This document shows positions 1-8,132 of a DNA stretch of 64,000 nucleotides, one piece after another. The stretch covers positions 558,001-622,000 of the forward strand of contig NZ_JAUQTA010000002.1 in assembly GCF_030580915.1 (NCBI RefSeq), given 5' to 3'. The position numbers and the translations under genes are program-made. The notes beneath the pieces are model-generated. The model was given only the letters and a program-made list of their open reading frames with translations. It searched no databases and was not told the origin of the DNA. This stretch comes from Nocardioides jiangxiensis (GTDB lineage: Bacteria > Actinomycetota > Actinomycetes > Propionibacteriales > Nocardioidaceae). The number at the start of each line of letters is the position of its first letter. Within the stretch, counting starts at the first letter, position 1.

Positions 1-952
1 GGGTGATCCGCTCCGGAGCCGTGAGGTTCACGGAGATGACCGACTGCCAGCGGTCCTCGGCCATGTTGGCGAGCTTCTTGTCGCGGGTGATGCCGGCGTT
101 GTGCACGACGATGTCGACGCCGCCGAACTGCTCCTTCACGAAGTGCGCGATGCGCTGCGGCGCGTCGGCGTGCGTGATGTCGAGGGTCAGCGAGGTGCCG
201 CCGATCTCGCCCATGACGTTCTGCAGGTCCGAGGCGGCCTGCGGCACGTCGATGCCGAGGACCGTCGCGCCGTCACGGTGCAGGACCCGGGCGATCTGCT
301 CGCCGATGCCGCGCGAGGCGCCGGTCACGATGGCGACCTTGCCGGCGAGGGGCTTCTCGATGTCGACCTTGGCCAGCGCCTTCTTGGCGTTGGTGCCGAT
401 GCGGACGACCTGGCCCGAGACGTAGGCGGACTTGGGGGAGAGGAAGAAGGCGAGCGTGGAGTCGATCGCCCCCTCGGCGCCCGGGGTCACGTAGACGAGC
501 TGGACGGTGCCGCCCTTGCCGATCTCCTTGCCGAGGGAGCGGGTGAAGCCCTCGAGGGCGCGCTGGGCGATGCGGGCGCCGCCCTTGACCTCGCGGGGGT
601 TGATGCCGATGACGACGACACGGGCGCAGTTCTCGAGCTTGCGCATCACGGGGGTGAAGAACTGCTGCAGCTGGACCAGGTCGGCCTCGGAGTCGAAGCC
701 GGTCGCGTCGAAGACGAGACCCTTGAACCTCGCACCGTCCTCGACCGAGGTGGCGGACTCGATCCCGAGACCCTCGAGGGTCGCGGGCAGGGAGCCGGCG
801 AGCTTGCCGGCGCCGCCGACGAGGACGGTGCCCTTCACCAGCGGAGCGCCCTCGGTGTAGCGGTCGAGCTCGACCGGGTTCGGGAGGCCGAGCTGCTTGA
901 CCAGCAGCTTGCCGATCGACGACTTCGTGAAGCTCTGGTAGCGGTCAGTCAT
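1..952 (-). CDS. fabG: 3-oxoacyl-ACP reductase, FabG4 type (C-terminus cut by window edge)
   Basis: Short-chain dehydrogenase/reductase of the long, two-domain FabG4 (HMW-FabG) class, expected to reduce 3-oxoacyl-ACP/CoA with NAD(P)H. The first 317 codons are visible. About 200 residues of N-terminal flavodoxin-like domain precede the Rossmann cofactor motif TGASRGIG near residue 208 and the NAG motif (VHNAG) near 282. The catalytic Ser-Tyr-Lys lies beyond the left edge. The start is ATG at 952 (MTDRYQSF). The gene is divergent from a fadA2-type thiolase across about 190 bp, the same arrangement as M. tuberculosis fabG4/fadA2, which supports a role in fatty-acyl metabolism and suggests shared control. 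Confidence 0.9.
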   Translation of the reverse strand, partial: MTDRYQSFTKSSIGKLLVKQLGLPNPVELDRYTEGAPLVKGTVLVGGAGKLAGSLPATLEGLGIESATSVEDGARFKGLVFDATGFDSEADLVQLQQFFTPVMRKLENCARVVVIGINPREVKGGARIAQRALEGFTRSLGKEIGKGGTVQLVYVTPGAEGAIDSTLAFFLSPKSAYVSGQVVRIGTNAKKALAKVDIEKPLAGKVAIVTGASRGIGEQIARVLHRDGATVLGIDVPQAASDLQNVMGEIGGTSLTLDITHADAPQRIAHFVKEQFGGVDIVVHNAGITRDKKLANMAEDRWQSVISVNLTAPERIT

Positions 953-1026
953 GGGTGTGGCTTCCTCATCTCGGATGAAAGGCGGCATGCGGGGCGGCCC
1001 TGCGGGCCGACGCGCGGACAGGATCA

Positions 1027-1045
1027 TGTAACTTGAAGTGTAACT
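1027..1045. promoter_or_regulatory. Direct repeat TGTAACT in the fabG/fadA2 divergent promoter
   Basis: TGTAACT occurs at 1027-1033 and again at 1039-1045, with starts 12 bp apart, between the two divergent lipid genes. The same heptamer, inverted, is found at 3230-3236 just upstream of the nearby TetR gene. Repeats placed like this could be operators for that TetR regulator. This is inference; no binding data are available. Confidence 0.35.
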
Positions 1046-1142
1046 GGGTGTCCACATTTCGTGATCTGGCACTCACACGGTTCCATCACCGGTCCCGACC
1101 GGCAAGGATAGGGACATCTGAAGACCCTCTAGAGGAGTGACC

Positions 1143-2423
1143 ATGCAGGCCAAGACCCGCCGCGTCGCCATCATCGGCGGCAACCGCATCCCGTTCGCCC
1201 GGTCGAACACCGTCTACGCCGAGGCGTCGAACCAGGAGATGCTGACCGCCGCGCTCGAGGGTCTGGTGACCCGCTTCGGCCTCGAGGGCGAGAAGCTCGG
1301 CCTCGTCGCCGGCGGTGCCGTCATCAAGCACTCGCGCGACTTCAACCTGGTCCGCGAGTCGGTCCTCGGGACGAAGCTCGACCCGGCCACCCCGGCCGTC
1401 GACGTGCAGCAGGCCTGCGGCACCGGTCTCTTCGCCGCCAACATCGTCGCCCTCCAGATCGCCACCGGCCAGATCGAGGCCGGCGTGGCGTGTGGCTCGG
1501 ACACCACCTCCGACGCCCCCATCGCGATCTCCGAGAAGCTCCGCAAGAAGCTCATCAAGATCAACCAGCTCAAGACCAACGGCGACCGCGTCAAGGCCCT
1601 CCTCGGCATCCGCCCGGGCGACCTCGGCATCGTCGCCCCGGAGAACCGCGAGCCGCGCACCGGCCTCGCCATGGGCGACCACCAGGCCATCACGGCCCTC
1701 GAGTGGGGCATCACCCGCGAGGAGCAGGACGAGCTCGCCGCGAAGTCCCACCAGAACCTCGCCCGCTCGTGGGACGAGGGCTGGCAGGCCGACCTCGTCA
1801 CCCCGTTCCGCGGTGTCGAGCGCGACAACCACCTGCGTCCCGACTCGACGGTCGAGAAGCTCGCCAAGCTGAAGCCGGTCTTCGGCAAGGGCGAGGCCGC
1901 CACGATGACCGCCGGCAACTCGACGCCGCTCTCCGACGGTGCCTCCGCCGTCCTCCTCGCCTCCGAGGACTGGGCCAAGGCCCACGGCTTCGAGCCGCTC
2001 GCGTACCTCACCGACTTCGAGGTCGCTGCGGTCGACTACGTCGGCGGCCACGAGGGCCTGCTGATGGCCCCGGCGTACGCCGTTGCGAAGATGCTCGAGC
2101 GCAACAACCTGACGCTGCAGGACTTCGACTACTACGAGATCCACGAGGCGTTCGCCGCGCAGGTCCTCTCGACGCTCAAGGCCTGGGCTGACCCGGTCTT
2201 CTGCAAGGAGCGCCTCGGCCTCGACAAGCCGCTCGGCGAGATCGACCGCTCCAAGCTCAACGTCAACGGCTCCTCGCTCGCCGCTGCGCACCCGTTCGCC
2301 GCCACGGGCGGCCGGATCCTCCCGGTGGCGGCCAAGCTCCTCAAGGAGAAGGGCAAGGGCCGCGTGCTCGTCTCGCTCTGCGAGGCCGGCGGCCAGGGCA
2401 TCGTCGCGATCGTCGAGCGCTGA
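1143..2423 (+). CDS. fadA2: Acetyl-CoA C-acetyltransferase (thiolase), FadA2-like
   Basis: Thiolase that cleaves or forms 3-oxoacyl-CoA/acetoacetyl-CoA in fatty-acid beta-oxidation. The nucleophilic cysteine is C92 (QQACGTGL), followed by H334 (EIHEAF), H383 in AHPFAATGG and the C-terminal cysteine C413 (CEAGGQG), so the active site is complete. The start is ATG 1143, preceded by AGGAG at 1133-1137 with 5 nt spacing; the in-frame GTG at 1137 overlaps that ribosome-binding site and is unlikely. The protein has 426 residues, normal for this family. It is divergent from fabG and followed by a strong hairpin terminator. Confidence 0.93.
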   Translation: MQAKTRRVAIIGGNRIPFARSNTVYAEASNQEMLTAALEGLVTRFGLEGEKLGLVAGGAVIKHSRDFNLVRESVLGTKLDPATPAVDVQQACGTGLFAANIVALQIATGQIEAGVACGSDTTSDAPIAISEKLRKKLIKINQLKTNGDRVKALLGIRPGDLGIVAPENREPRTGLAMGDHQAITALEWGITREEQDELAAKSHQNLARSWDEGWQADLVTPFRGVERDNHLRPDSTVEKLAKLKPVFGKGEAATMTAGNSTPLSDGASAVLLASEDWAKAHGFEPLAYLTDFEVAAVDYVGGHEGLLMAPAYAVAKMLERNNLTLQDFDYYEIHEAFAAQVLSTLKAWADPVFCKERLGLDKPLGEIDRSKLNVNGSSLAAAHPFAATGGRILPVAAKLLKEKGKGRVLVSLCEAGGQGIVAIVER

Positions 2424-2439
2424 TCCCACCTGCACGAGA

Positions 2440-2473
2440 GAAGCCCCCGTCCGGTCAGCCGGGCGGGGGCTTC
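2440..2473. terminator. Hairpin terminator between fadA2 and the TetR gene
   Basis: Inverted repeat with a 15-bp stem (one G-T pair) and a TCAG loop, starting GAAGCCCCCG and ending CGGGGGCTTC. It lies 17 bp after the fadA2 stop and between converging genes, so it probably serves both. Confidence 0.8.
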
Positions 2474-2502
2474 CTGCGTGTCGTGACGTTCCTCCGGGCG
2501 CG

Positions 2503-3198
2503 TCAGGCCTTCGCGAGCGCGAGCGCGGCGTCGACCATGTACGTCTTCACCTGCTCCGGCGCGAGCGGTACGACGGTCGGGATGCCGCGGGAGGAGGGGC
2601 GGACGGTGATCCCGAGGCGCGCCAGCTGGAGCGAGCCGAGCCCGGCTGCGTAGAGCGTGTTCGCCAGCTGGTAGGGGTCCTCGACCCGCATCTCGCCGCT
2701 CTCGTTGCCCGCCCGGACCACCTCGGCGAGCTGCTCCATGCAGCTGGTGATGCCGCGACCGAGCTTGAACATCGCGCTCTCGCTCACTTCCTCGAGCAGC
2801 TCGGGCCCGGGGCGGCGCATGAGGGTCAGCGCGCAGTCGACGAACGCCGGGAACTCGATGCCGAAGTCGGCGAACGCCTCGACGGCGGCCGCGAGCTGGG
2901 TCTGCGGCTTGCGACGGCTGCGGACGGCCTCACGGAGGCGCTCCTCGAGCTCGTCGAGGTAGCCGGACATGGTGAGCGCGAAGAGCTCCTCCTTGCCGGA
3001 GAAGTGCCGGTAGATGATCGCGCGGTTGATGCCGACCGACCGGGCGACGTCCTCGATCTGCACGTCGCGCACGCCCCGCTCGTCGAAGAGCTCGCGGGTC
3101 GCGCGGATGATCTCGCGACGACGCTCCCGGCGCCGTGCTGCGGCAGCCGTGCGCCGGCCGTCGGTCTGGCGGCCGTCAACGCGCTCCGAGGTGCTCAT
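2503..3198 (-). CDS. TetR/AcrR family transcriptional regulator
   Basis: One-component repressor. The N-terminal HTH domain contains IIRATRELFDERGVRDVQIE followed by DVARSVGINRAIIYRHFSGKEELF, the standard TetR helix-turn-helix with recognition-helix end IYRHF. The rest is an all-helical ligand domain. I prefer ATG 3198 (MSTSERVD), giving 231 residues; an in-frame start at 3225 adds nine residues. It lies beside fabG/fadA2 and upstream of the glycosylase and mce genes, so a fatty-acyl ligand is plausible but not shown. TGTAACT-like sequence lies immediately upstream, which suggests autoregulation. Confidence 0.85.
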   Translation of the reverse strand: MSTSERVDGRQTDGRRTAAAARRRERRREIIRATRELFDERGVRDVQIEDVARSVGINRAIIYRHFSGKEELFALTMSGYLDELEERLREAVRSRRKPQTQLAAAVEAFADFGIEFPAFVDCALTLMRRPGPELLEEVSESAMFKLGRGITSCMEQLAEVVRAGNESGEMRVEDPYQLANTLYAAGLGSLQLARLGITVRPSSRGIPTVVPLAPEQVKTYMVDAALALAKA

Positions 3199-3259
3199 GC
3201 CAGCAGCATAGGCCGAAGTTGTCACAGTCAGTTACATACGTGTTCGGTAAGTTCGCCCC

Positions 3260-4189
3260 ATGACGGCGACCGAGCGCACCTGGCGCCCGGCCTGGCCCTG
3301 CCCGGCGGGGCAGATCCTCGTGGTGGCCCGCCGCGGCGCCGGGGACCCGACGTACCGGGTCGAGGGCGGGAGCCACTGGCGCGCCCTCCGTACGCCGGAG
3401 GGGCCGGTGCGTCTGGAGGTCCGGCCGCGGCCGGGGCTGGGCGAGGTCGAGGCGCGGGCGTGGGGACCGGGAGCGACGTGGGTGCTCGACGCCCTCCCGG
3501 CGATGCTCGGTGCGTTGGACGACCCGACGGGGTTCGTGCCGCGCCACCCCGTCCTGGTCGAGGCGCACCGGCGCCACCAGCACCTGCGCATCGGGCGTAC
3601 CGGCCTCGTGTTCGAGGCTCTCCTTCCTGCCGTGCTCGAGCAGAAGGTGACGGGGCAGGAGGCGTTCGCGGGCTTCAGGCGCCTGGTGCGTCGCCACGGA
3701 GAGGTCGCGCCGGCAGGGGAGGGGCCCGACCTCCTGCTCCAGCCGGAGCCGGCCGTCGTCGCGGCGGTGCCGAGCTGGGAGTGGCTGGAGCTCCACGTCG
3801 ATCCGGCGCGGTCGCGGCCGGTCGTCGTGGCGGCCGGACGGGCTGCCGCGCTCGAGCGGATCGCCGACGACGACCCGGAGGCTGCCGACCGCAAGCTGAG
3901 GTCGCTGCCGGGTGTCGGGGTGTGGACGAGCGCGGAGGTCCGGGCGCGTGCGCTCGGCGACGCCGACGCGGTCAGCTTCGGCGACTACCACGTCGCGAAG
4001 GACATCGGGTGGGCCCTGACCGGCGCCCCGGTCGACGACGCGGGCCTGGCCGTCCTGCTCGAGGAGTGGCGTCCGCACCGGGGCCGCGTGCAGGCGCTGG
4101 TGGCCCTGGCGGGCTTGGGGAAGCCGCGCCGCGGGCCGCGAATGGCACCGAGACGACATTTGCCCGGACGAGATGTGGACAGGCCGTGA
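3260..4189 (+). CDS. DNA-3-methyladenine glycosylase 2 family (AlkA-like) protein
   Basis: Base-excision-repair glycosylase of the HhH-GPD superfamily that removes alkylated bases. The hairpin-helix region LPGVGVWTSAEVRARALGD begins near residue 216 and is followed by SFGDYHV with the probable catalytic aspartate D242. The protein has 309 residues. The N-terminal 100 residues are family-typical but lack a recognisable Ada or methyl-acceptor domain. The last 20 residues are Arg/Pro-rich and may be poorly conserved. It lies between the divergent TetR gene and the mce operon with no clear functional link to either. Confidence 0.82.
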   Translation: MTATERTWRPAWPCPAGQILVVARRGAGDPTYRVEGGSHWRALRTPEGPVRLEVRPRPGLGEVEARAWGPGATWVLDALPAMLGALDDPTGFVPRHPVLVEAHRRHQHLRIGRTGLVFEALLPAVLEQKVTGQEAFAGFRRLVRRHGEVAPAGEGPDLLLQPEPAVVAAVPSWEWLELHVDPARSRPVVVAAGRAAALERIADDDPEAADRKLRSLPGVGVWTSAEVRARALGDADAVSFGDYHVAKDIGWALTGAPVDDAGLAVLLEEWRPHRGRVQALVALAGLGKPRRGPRMAPRRHLPGRDVDRP

Positions 4190-4244
4190 CCCCTGCCACA
4201 TTCGGGCGTTAGGCAGTCCAGCAGGTACCGGTAAACACCATCTT

Positions 4245-4262
4245 TGGTCACTCCTGTGACCA
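4245..4262. promoter_or_regulatory. Perfect 7-4-7 palindrome upstream of the mce operon
   Basis: TGGTCAC-TCCT-GTGACCA is a perfect 18-bp dyad 108 bp before yrbEA, in the 180-bp gap that must carry the operon promoter. The TGGTC/GACCA ends resemble GntR/FadR-type operators, the regulator class known for mycobacterial mce operons. The cognate regulator is not evident in this window. Confidence 0.5.
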
Positions 4263-4369
4263 CTGGTGTGATTGCCGTTACGCTGCGCTGACGTCGGATC
4301 GTGTGAGTCGAGGAGTGCGCAAGTGACAGGGATCAGGGCATGTGTCCCCGTTGATGGGGGGCAGCTCTC

Positions 4370-5185
4370 ATGAGCGCGGTGACCGCACTCGTCAATGACC
4401 TGACGGGCCGCGCCAAGAAGGGCGTCACGACGGCGGGCGGCATGTCGCTGCTCACGATCGAGTCGCTCATGGCGATCGGCTCCGACGTCGTGAAGCGCAA
4501 CTTCTCCTGGAGTGAGTTCTTCTTCCAGTGCTGGTTCATGATCCGCGTCGGCCTCGCGCCCGCGATCATGGTCGCCATCCCGTTCGGCATCATCGTCTCC
4601 GTCCAGGTCGGCGCGGTCGCCAACCAGATCGGTGCCGGCTCGTTCGCCGGTGCGGTCAACGGCATCGGCGTCCTCCGCCAGGGCGCACCGCTCGTGACCT
4701 CGCTGATCATCGCGGGCGCCGTCGGTTCCGCCATCTGTGCCGACGTCGGCGCCCGGACCATCCGCGAGGAGGTCGACGCGCTCAAGGTCATGGGCATCAA
4801 CCCGGTCAACCGCATCATCGCGCCGCGTCTCGCGGCCGCGATCTTCGTCGCCCTGCTGCTCAACATCGTCGTCGCCGTGGCCGCCATCGCGACCGGCTTC
4901 CTGCTCAACGTCCAGAGCGGCAACGTCAGCTCCGGCACCTACCTGAGCGGCTTCGTCGCCTTCGCCCAGCCGACCGACCTCGTGCTCGCCGAGTTCAAGG
5001 CGCTGCTGTTCGGCATCATCGCCGTCATCGTGTCCTGCTACAAGGGACTCGCTGCCTCGGGTGGTGCCAAGGGCGTGGCCGACGCGGTCAACCAGTCGGT
5101 CGTCATCAGCGTCGTCGCGCTCGCCATCGTCAACGTGGCGATCACGCAGGCCTACGTCATGCTCGTCCCCCAGTCGGTGGCCTAG
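4370..5185 (+). CDS. yrbEA: MlaE/YrbE family ABC transporter permease, first of pair (YrbEA)
   Basis: Integral membrane permease of a Mce lipid-uptake ABC system; it pairs with YrbEB and with an MceG-type ATPase encoded elsewhere. It has 271 residues, with hydrophobic spans around residues 60-90, 105-130, 150-175, 195-225 and 240-265 and the conserved MlaE loop containing EEVDALKVMGINPVNRI. The start is ATG 4370, preceded by GGGGGG at good spacing. It is the first gene of an operon that runs without real gaps through mceF; yrbEB starts 3 bp after its stop. Confidence 0.92.
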   Translation: MSAVTALVNDLTGRAKKGVTTAGGMSLLTIESLMAIGSDVVKRNFSWSEFFFQCWFMIRVGLAPAIMVAIPFGIIVSVQVGAVANQIGAGSFAGAVNGIGVLRQGAPLVTSLIIAGAVGSAICADVGARTIREEVDALKVMGINPVNRIIAPRLAAAIFVALLLNIVVAVAAIATGFLLNVQSGNVSSGTYLSGFVAFAQPTDLVLAEFKALLFGIIAVIVSCYKGLAASGGAKGVADAVNQSVVISVVALAIVNVAITQAYVMLVPQSVA

Positions 5186-5188
5186 GAG

Positions 5189-6016
5189 ATGGCTGTGCTC
5201 ACGAACCAAGTCTCCGCTCTCAAGGGCGGTCTCGTCCGTGCCGGCGACCTCGCCTCCTTCATGGTCAGCGTCGTCGTCTCCGTGCCGGTCGTTCTGAAGA
5301 ACTACCGCAAGGAAGTCCTCCGCCAGATCATGGACATCGCCTGGGGCTCCGGCGCGATCCTCGTCGGCGGCGGCACGATCGGCATCATGATCCTGCTGGG
5401 TCTCTCCTCGGGCACCTCGCTCGGCATCGAGGGCTTCAACGGCCTCGAGCTGATCGGTCTCGCCCCCATCACGGGCTTCGTCTCCGCCTCGGTCAACACT
5501 CGTGAGCTCGCTCCGCTCGTCGCGGCGCTGGCGCTCGGTGGCCAGGTCGGCTGTCGCTTCACGGCGCAGATCGGCTCGATGAAGCTGCACGAGGAGATCG
5601 ACGCCCTCGAGGTCATGGCGGTCAACCCGATCCACTACCTGATCACCACCCGTGTGATCGGTGCGATGGTCGCGATCATCCCGCTGTACTTCGTCGGCCT
5701 CCTCGGCTCGTGGCTCGCCTCGAAGTTCGCGGTCGTCTACCTGTTCGGCCAGTCCGGCGGTCAGTACGACCACTACTTCTACTCGTTCCTGCAGCCCACC
5801 GACGTCATCAAGTCGGTGATCAAGATGCTGGTCTTCGCGCTCCTGGTGGCTCTGATCCACGCCTGGTTCGGCTTCAACGCCTCCGGCGGCCCCGCCGGCG
5901 TCGGTGAGGCCACCGGTCGCGCGATCCGTGCCTCGATCGTCACCATCGTCATCGCCGACATGCTCCTGACCCTGGCGTTCTGGGGCGGCGACCCCGGATT
6001 CCGGATCCAGGGCTGA
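5189..6016 (+). CDS. yrbEB: MlaE/YrbE family ABC transporter permease, second of pair (YrbEB)
   Basis: Second permease subunit of the Mce transporter, 275 residues, several membrane spans, with the same conserved cytoplasmic EEIDALEVMAVNPIHYL loop as its partner and an N-terminal extension before the first span. The ATG at 5189 lies 3 bp after the yrbEA stop with AGGAG overlapping the junction, so translation is probably coupled. The two paralogues form the heterodimeric membrane channel in studied Mce systems. Confidence 0.92.
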   Translation: MAVLTNQVSALKGGLVRAGDLASFMVSVVVSVPVVLKNYRKEVLRQIMDIAWGSGAILVGGGTIGIMILLGLSSGTSLGIEGFNGLELIGLAPITGFVSASVNTRELAPLVAALALGGQVGCRFTAQIGSMKLHEEIDALEVMAVNPIHYLITTRVIGAMVAIIPLYFVGLLGSWLASKFAVVYLFGQSGGQYDHYFYSFLQPTDVIKSVIKMLVFALLVALIHAWFGFNASGGPAGVGEATGRAIRASIVTIVIADMLLTLAFWGGDPGFRIQG

Positions 6017-6028
6017 GGAAGGCAGAAC

Positions 6029-7096
6029 ATGAACATCCGTGATGTCCTGGCGGGCAACGGTCGCCCGCCTACGTCCAAGGTCCTGATGGTCCGCGGCATC
6101 ATCTTCACCGCAGTCGTCGCGCTGATCCTGGCCGGCCTGATCGCGATCTCGAAGGGCGCGCTCGCCGACCGGATCTCCACCACTGCCGTCTTCCGCAACG
6201 CCGGCGGTTCGCTGATCAACGGTGCCGACGTCAAGTACCAGGGCGTCAACGTGGGCAAGCTCTACAGCCTCAAGGAGGGCGCCGGCGGCGCCGCCGAGGG
6301 CGGCATCGAGCTGGGCCTCTACATCGACGACAAGTACGCCTCCGACATCCCGTCGAACGTCACCGCGCGCGTCATGCCGCAGTCGATCTTCGGTACGTCG
6401 TTCGTCGACCTGGTGCGCCCGGCGGCCCCCACCGGTGGGCTGAAGGACGGCGCCCGGATCATGCAGGACACCTCGAAGCAGACGCTCGAGCTCCAGACGA
6501 TCCTCGACGGCCTCGACCGCGTCGTCCGCGCCCTCGGCCCGGCCGAGCTGTCCGAGATGCTCGGCAGCCTCGCCGGTGCGCTGGACGGCAAGGGCAACGC
6601 CCTCGGTCAGACGCTGACCAGCCTCGACGACTACCTGGGCAAGCTCAACCCGAAGCTGCCGCTCGTCACGCAGAACCTCGACCTGCTCGCGGGCAACCTC
6701 GAGGCGCTGCAGAAGGCGGCCCCCGACCTCTTCGAGGCCACGGACAACCTGCTCGTGACGGCGCGCACCCTCGCCCAGAACCAGGACAACTTCCACAAGC
6801 TGGTCTCCACGGCCACGCCGGTGATGGCCAAGACGGACGCGCTGCTGTCCGCCAACGAGAAGGCCCTCACCAACACGCTCGCCCACACGGCGATCGTGGT
6901 GGACGCCCTCTACGACGAGCGCTCGGACCTGGTCCGCGGCGTCGTCGCCATCGGCTCTCTCGCAAGGAAGCTCGCTTCATTGGTCAAGGACAACGCCATG
7001 ATCCGCGTGGACGCGACGGTCGTCTCGCCGACGCCGGCCGACTACGGACGCGCCCAGTGCCCGACCTACAACGGCGTTCGCGGACGGGGGTGCTGA
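6029..7096 (+). CDS. mceA: Mce family protein MceA
   Basis: Cell-envelope lipid-binding subunit, 355 residues. One N-terminal membrane anchor (residues about 20-45, GIIFTAVVALILAGLIAIS) is followed by an MCE/MlaD domain (about 45-130, GADVKYQGVNVGKL) and a long helical region (to about 320) that in known structures builds the hydrophobic tunnel for lipids. AGGAAGG precedes ATG 6029. It is the first mce gene of the six, directly behind the two permeases. Confidence 0.92.
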   Translation: MNIRDVLAGNGRPPTSKVLMVRGIIFTAVVALILAGLIAISKGALADRISTTAVFRNAGGSLINGADVKYQGVNVGKLYSLKEGAGGAAEGGIELGLYIDDKYASDIPSNVTARVMPQSIFGTSFVDLVRPAAPTGGLKDGARIMQDTSKQTLELQTILDGLDRVVRALGPAELSEMLGSLAGALDGKGNALGQTLTSLDDYLGKLNPKLPLVTQNLDLLAGNLEALQKAAPDLFEATDNLLVTARTLAQNQDNFHKLVSTATPVMAKTDALLSANEKALTNTLAHTAIVVDALYDERSDLVRGVVAIGSLARKLASLVKDNAMIRVDATVVSPTPADYGRAQCPTYNGVRGRGC

Positions 7097-7097
7097 C

Positions 7098-8132
7098 ATG
7101 ACCGGATTCCGCTCCACGATGACGAAGGTCCTCGTCTTCGCCCTGATCTGCATCGTGTTCTTCGTGATGCTCTACAACACGATGAGCAACGTCGTCGAGG
7201 GCAAGGCCAACGTCTGGAAGGCCAACTTCACCTCCGCCTCGGGCCTGCGCCCGGGCGACGACGTCCGCATCGCGGGTGTCAAGGTGGGCCGTGTCGAGAG
7301 TGTCGAGGTGACCCCGGACAACCAGGCCCAGGTGACCTTCCAGCTCGTCGACGACCAGAAGATCTACTCCTCGACGCTGCTGAAGCTGCGCTACCAGAAC
7401 CTCCTCGGCCAGCGGTACCTCTCGCTGACCGCGGGAGCGGACCGGGGCCAGGAGCTCTCGCCGGACAAGACGATCGGTGCCGGCATGACCGACCCGGGCT
7501 TCGACCTCACCGCGCTGCTCAACGGCTTCAAGCCGCTCTTCGACACGCTGCAGCCGGCCGATGTCAACAAGTTCGCGCAGAACATCATCGACGTCCTGCA
7601 GGGCCAGGGCCCGGCCGTCGACTCGCTGCTCAAGTCCACGGCCTCGACGGCCAAGTTCCTCTCCCAGCGTGACCAGGCCTTCACCCAGGTCCTGGACAAC
7701 CTGACGCCGGTGCTGAAGAACCTCGCGGCCCACTCGGACGACCTCGACGCGACGGTCAAGCAGCTGAACCTGCTGATGGGCGGCCTGGCGAAGGAGCGCG
7801 GCACGTTCGCCACCTCCATCGACACCCTCGCACCGCTGGTCGCCTCGACCTCGCAGCTGGTGAGCACGATCCGTCCGGACGTGCGCACCGACGTGAAGGC
7901 CCTCAAGACGACCTCGGGGATCCTCGCGAAGAACCGTGACAACGTCGTCAAGGGCGTCAGCGCGCTCGGCAGCATCACGGGCAACCTCGCCCAGATCGGG
8001 TCGTACTACTCGGCGCTGAACATCTACTTCTGCAACTTCGGCCTCAACGTGATCAGCCCGGACGGCAGCCAGCTCCTGCCGACTGTCTGGATCGGTGGCC
8101 CGAGCGGTCCGTACTCGGAGGTGTGCAAGTGA
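7098..8132 (+). CDS. mceB: Mce family protein MceB
   Basis: MCE/MlaD-domain subunit, 344 residues. N-terminal anchor KVLVFALICIVFFVMLYN, MCE motif DDVRIAGVKVGRVESVEV around residues 53-72, then a long helical domain and a short C-terminal segment with cysteines. ATG 7098 follows the mceA stop by one base, which suggests coupled translation. Role as for MceA: one of six subunits of the periplasm-spanning lipid conduit. Confidence 0.92.
   Translation: MTGFRSTMTKVLVFALICIVFFVMLYNTMSNVVEGKANVWKANFTSASGLRPGDDVRIAGVKVGRVESVEVTPDNQAQVTFQLVDDQKIYSSTLLKLRYQNLLGQRYLSLTAGADRGQELSPDKTIGAGMTDPGFDLTALLNGFKPLFDTLQPADVNKFAQNIIDVLQGQGPAVDSLLKSTASTAKFLSQRDQAFTQVLDNLTPVLKNLAAHSDDLDATVKQLNLLMGGLAKERGTFATSIDTLAPLVASTSQLVSTIRPDVRTDVKALKTTSGILAKNRDNVVKGVSALGSITGNLAQIGSYYSALNIYFCNFGLNVISPDGSQLLPTVWIGGPSGPYSEVCK

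Noticed and set aside
3176-6886. A 1236-codon open frame on the minus strand across the glycosylase, yrbE and mceA genes
   Set aside because: It is antisense to several clear genes, rich in Asp/Glu/Arg/His, and typical of the spurious long frames found opposite genes at this G+C content.
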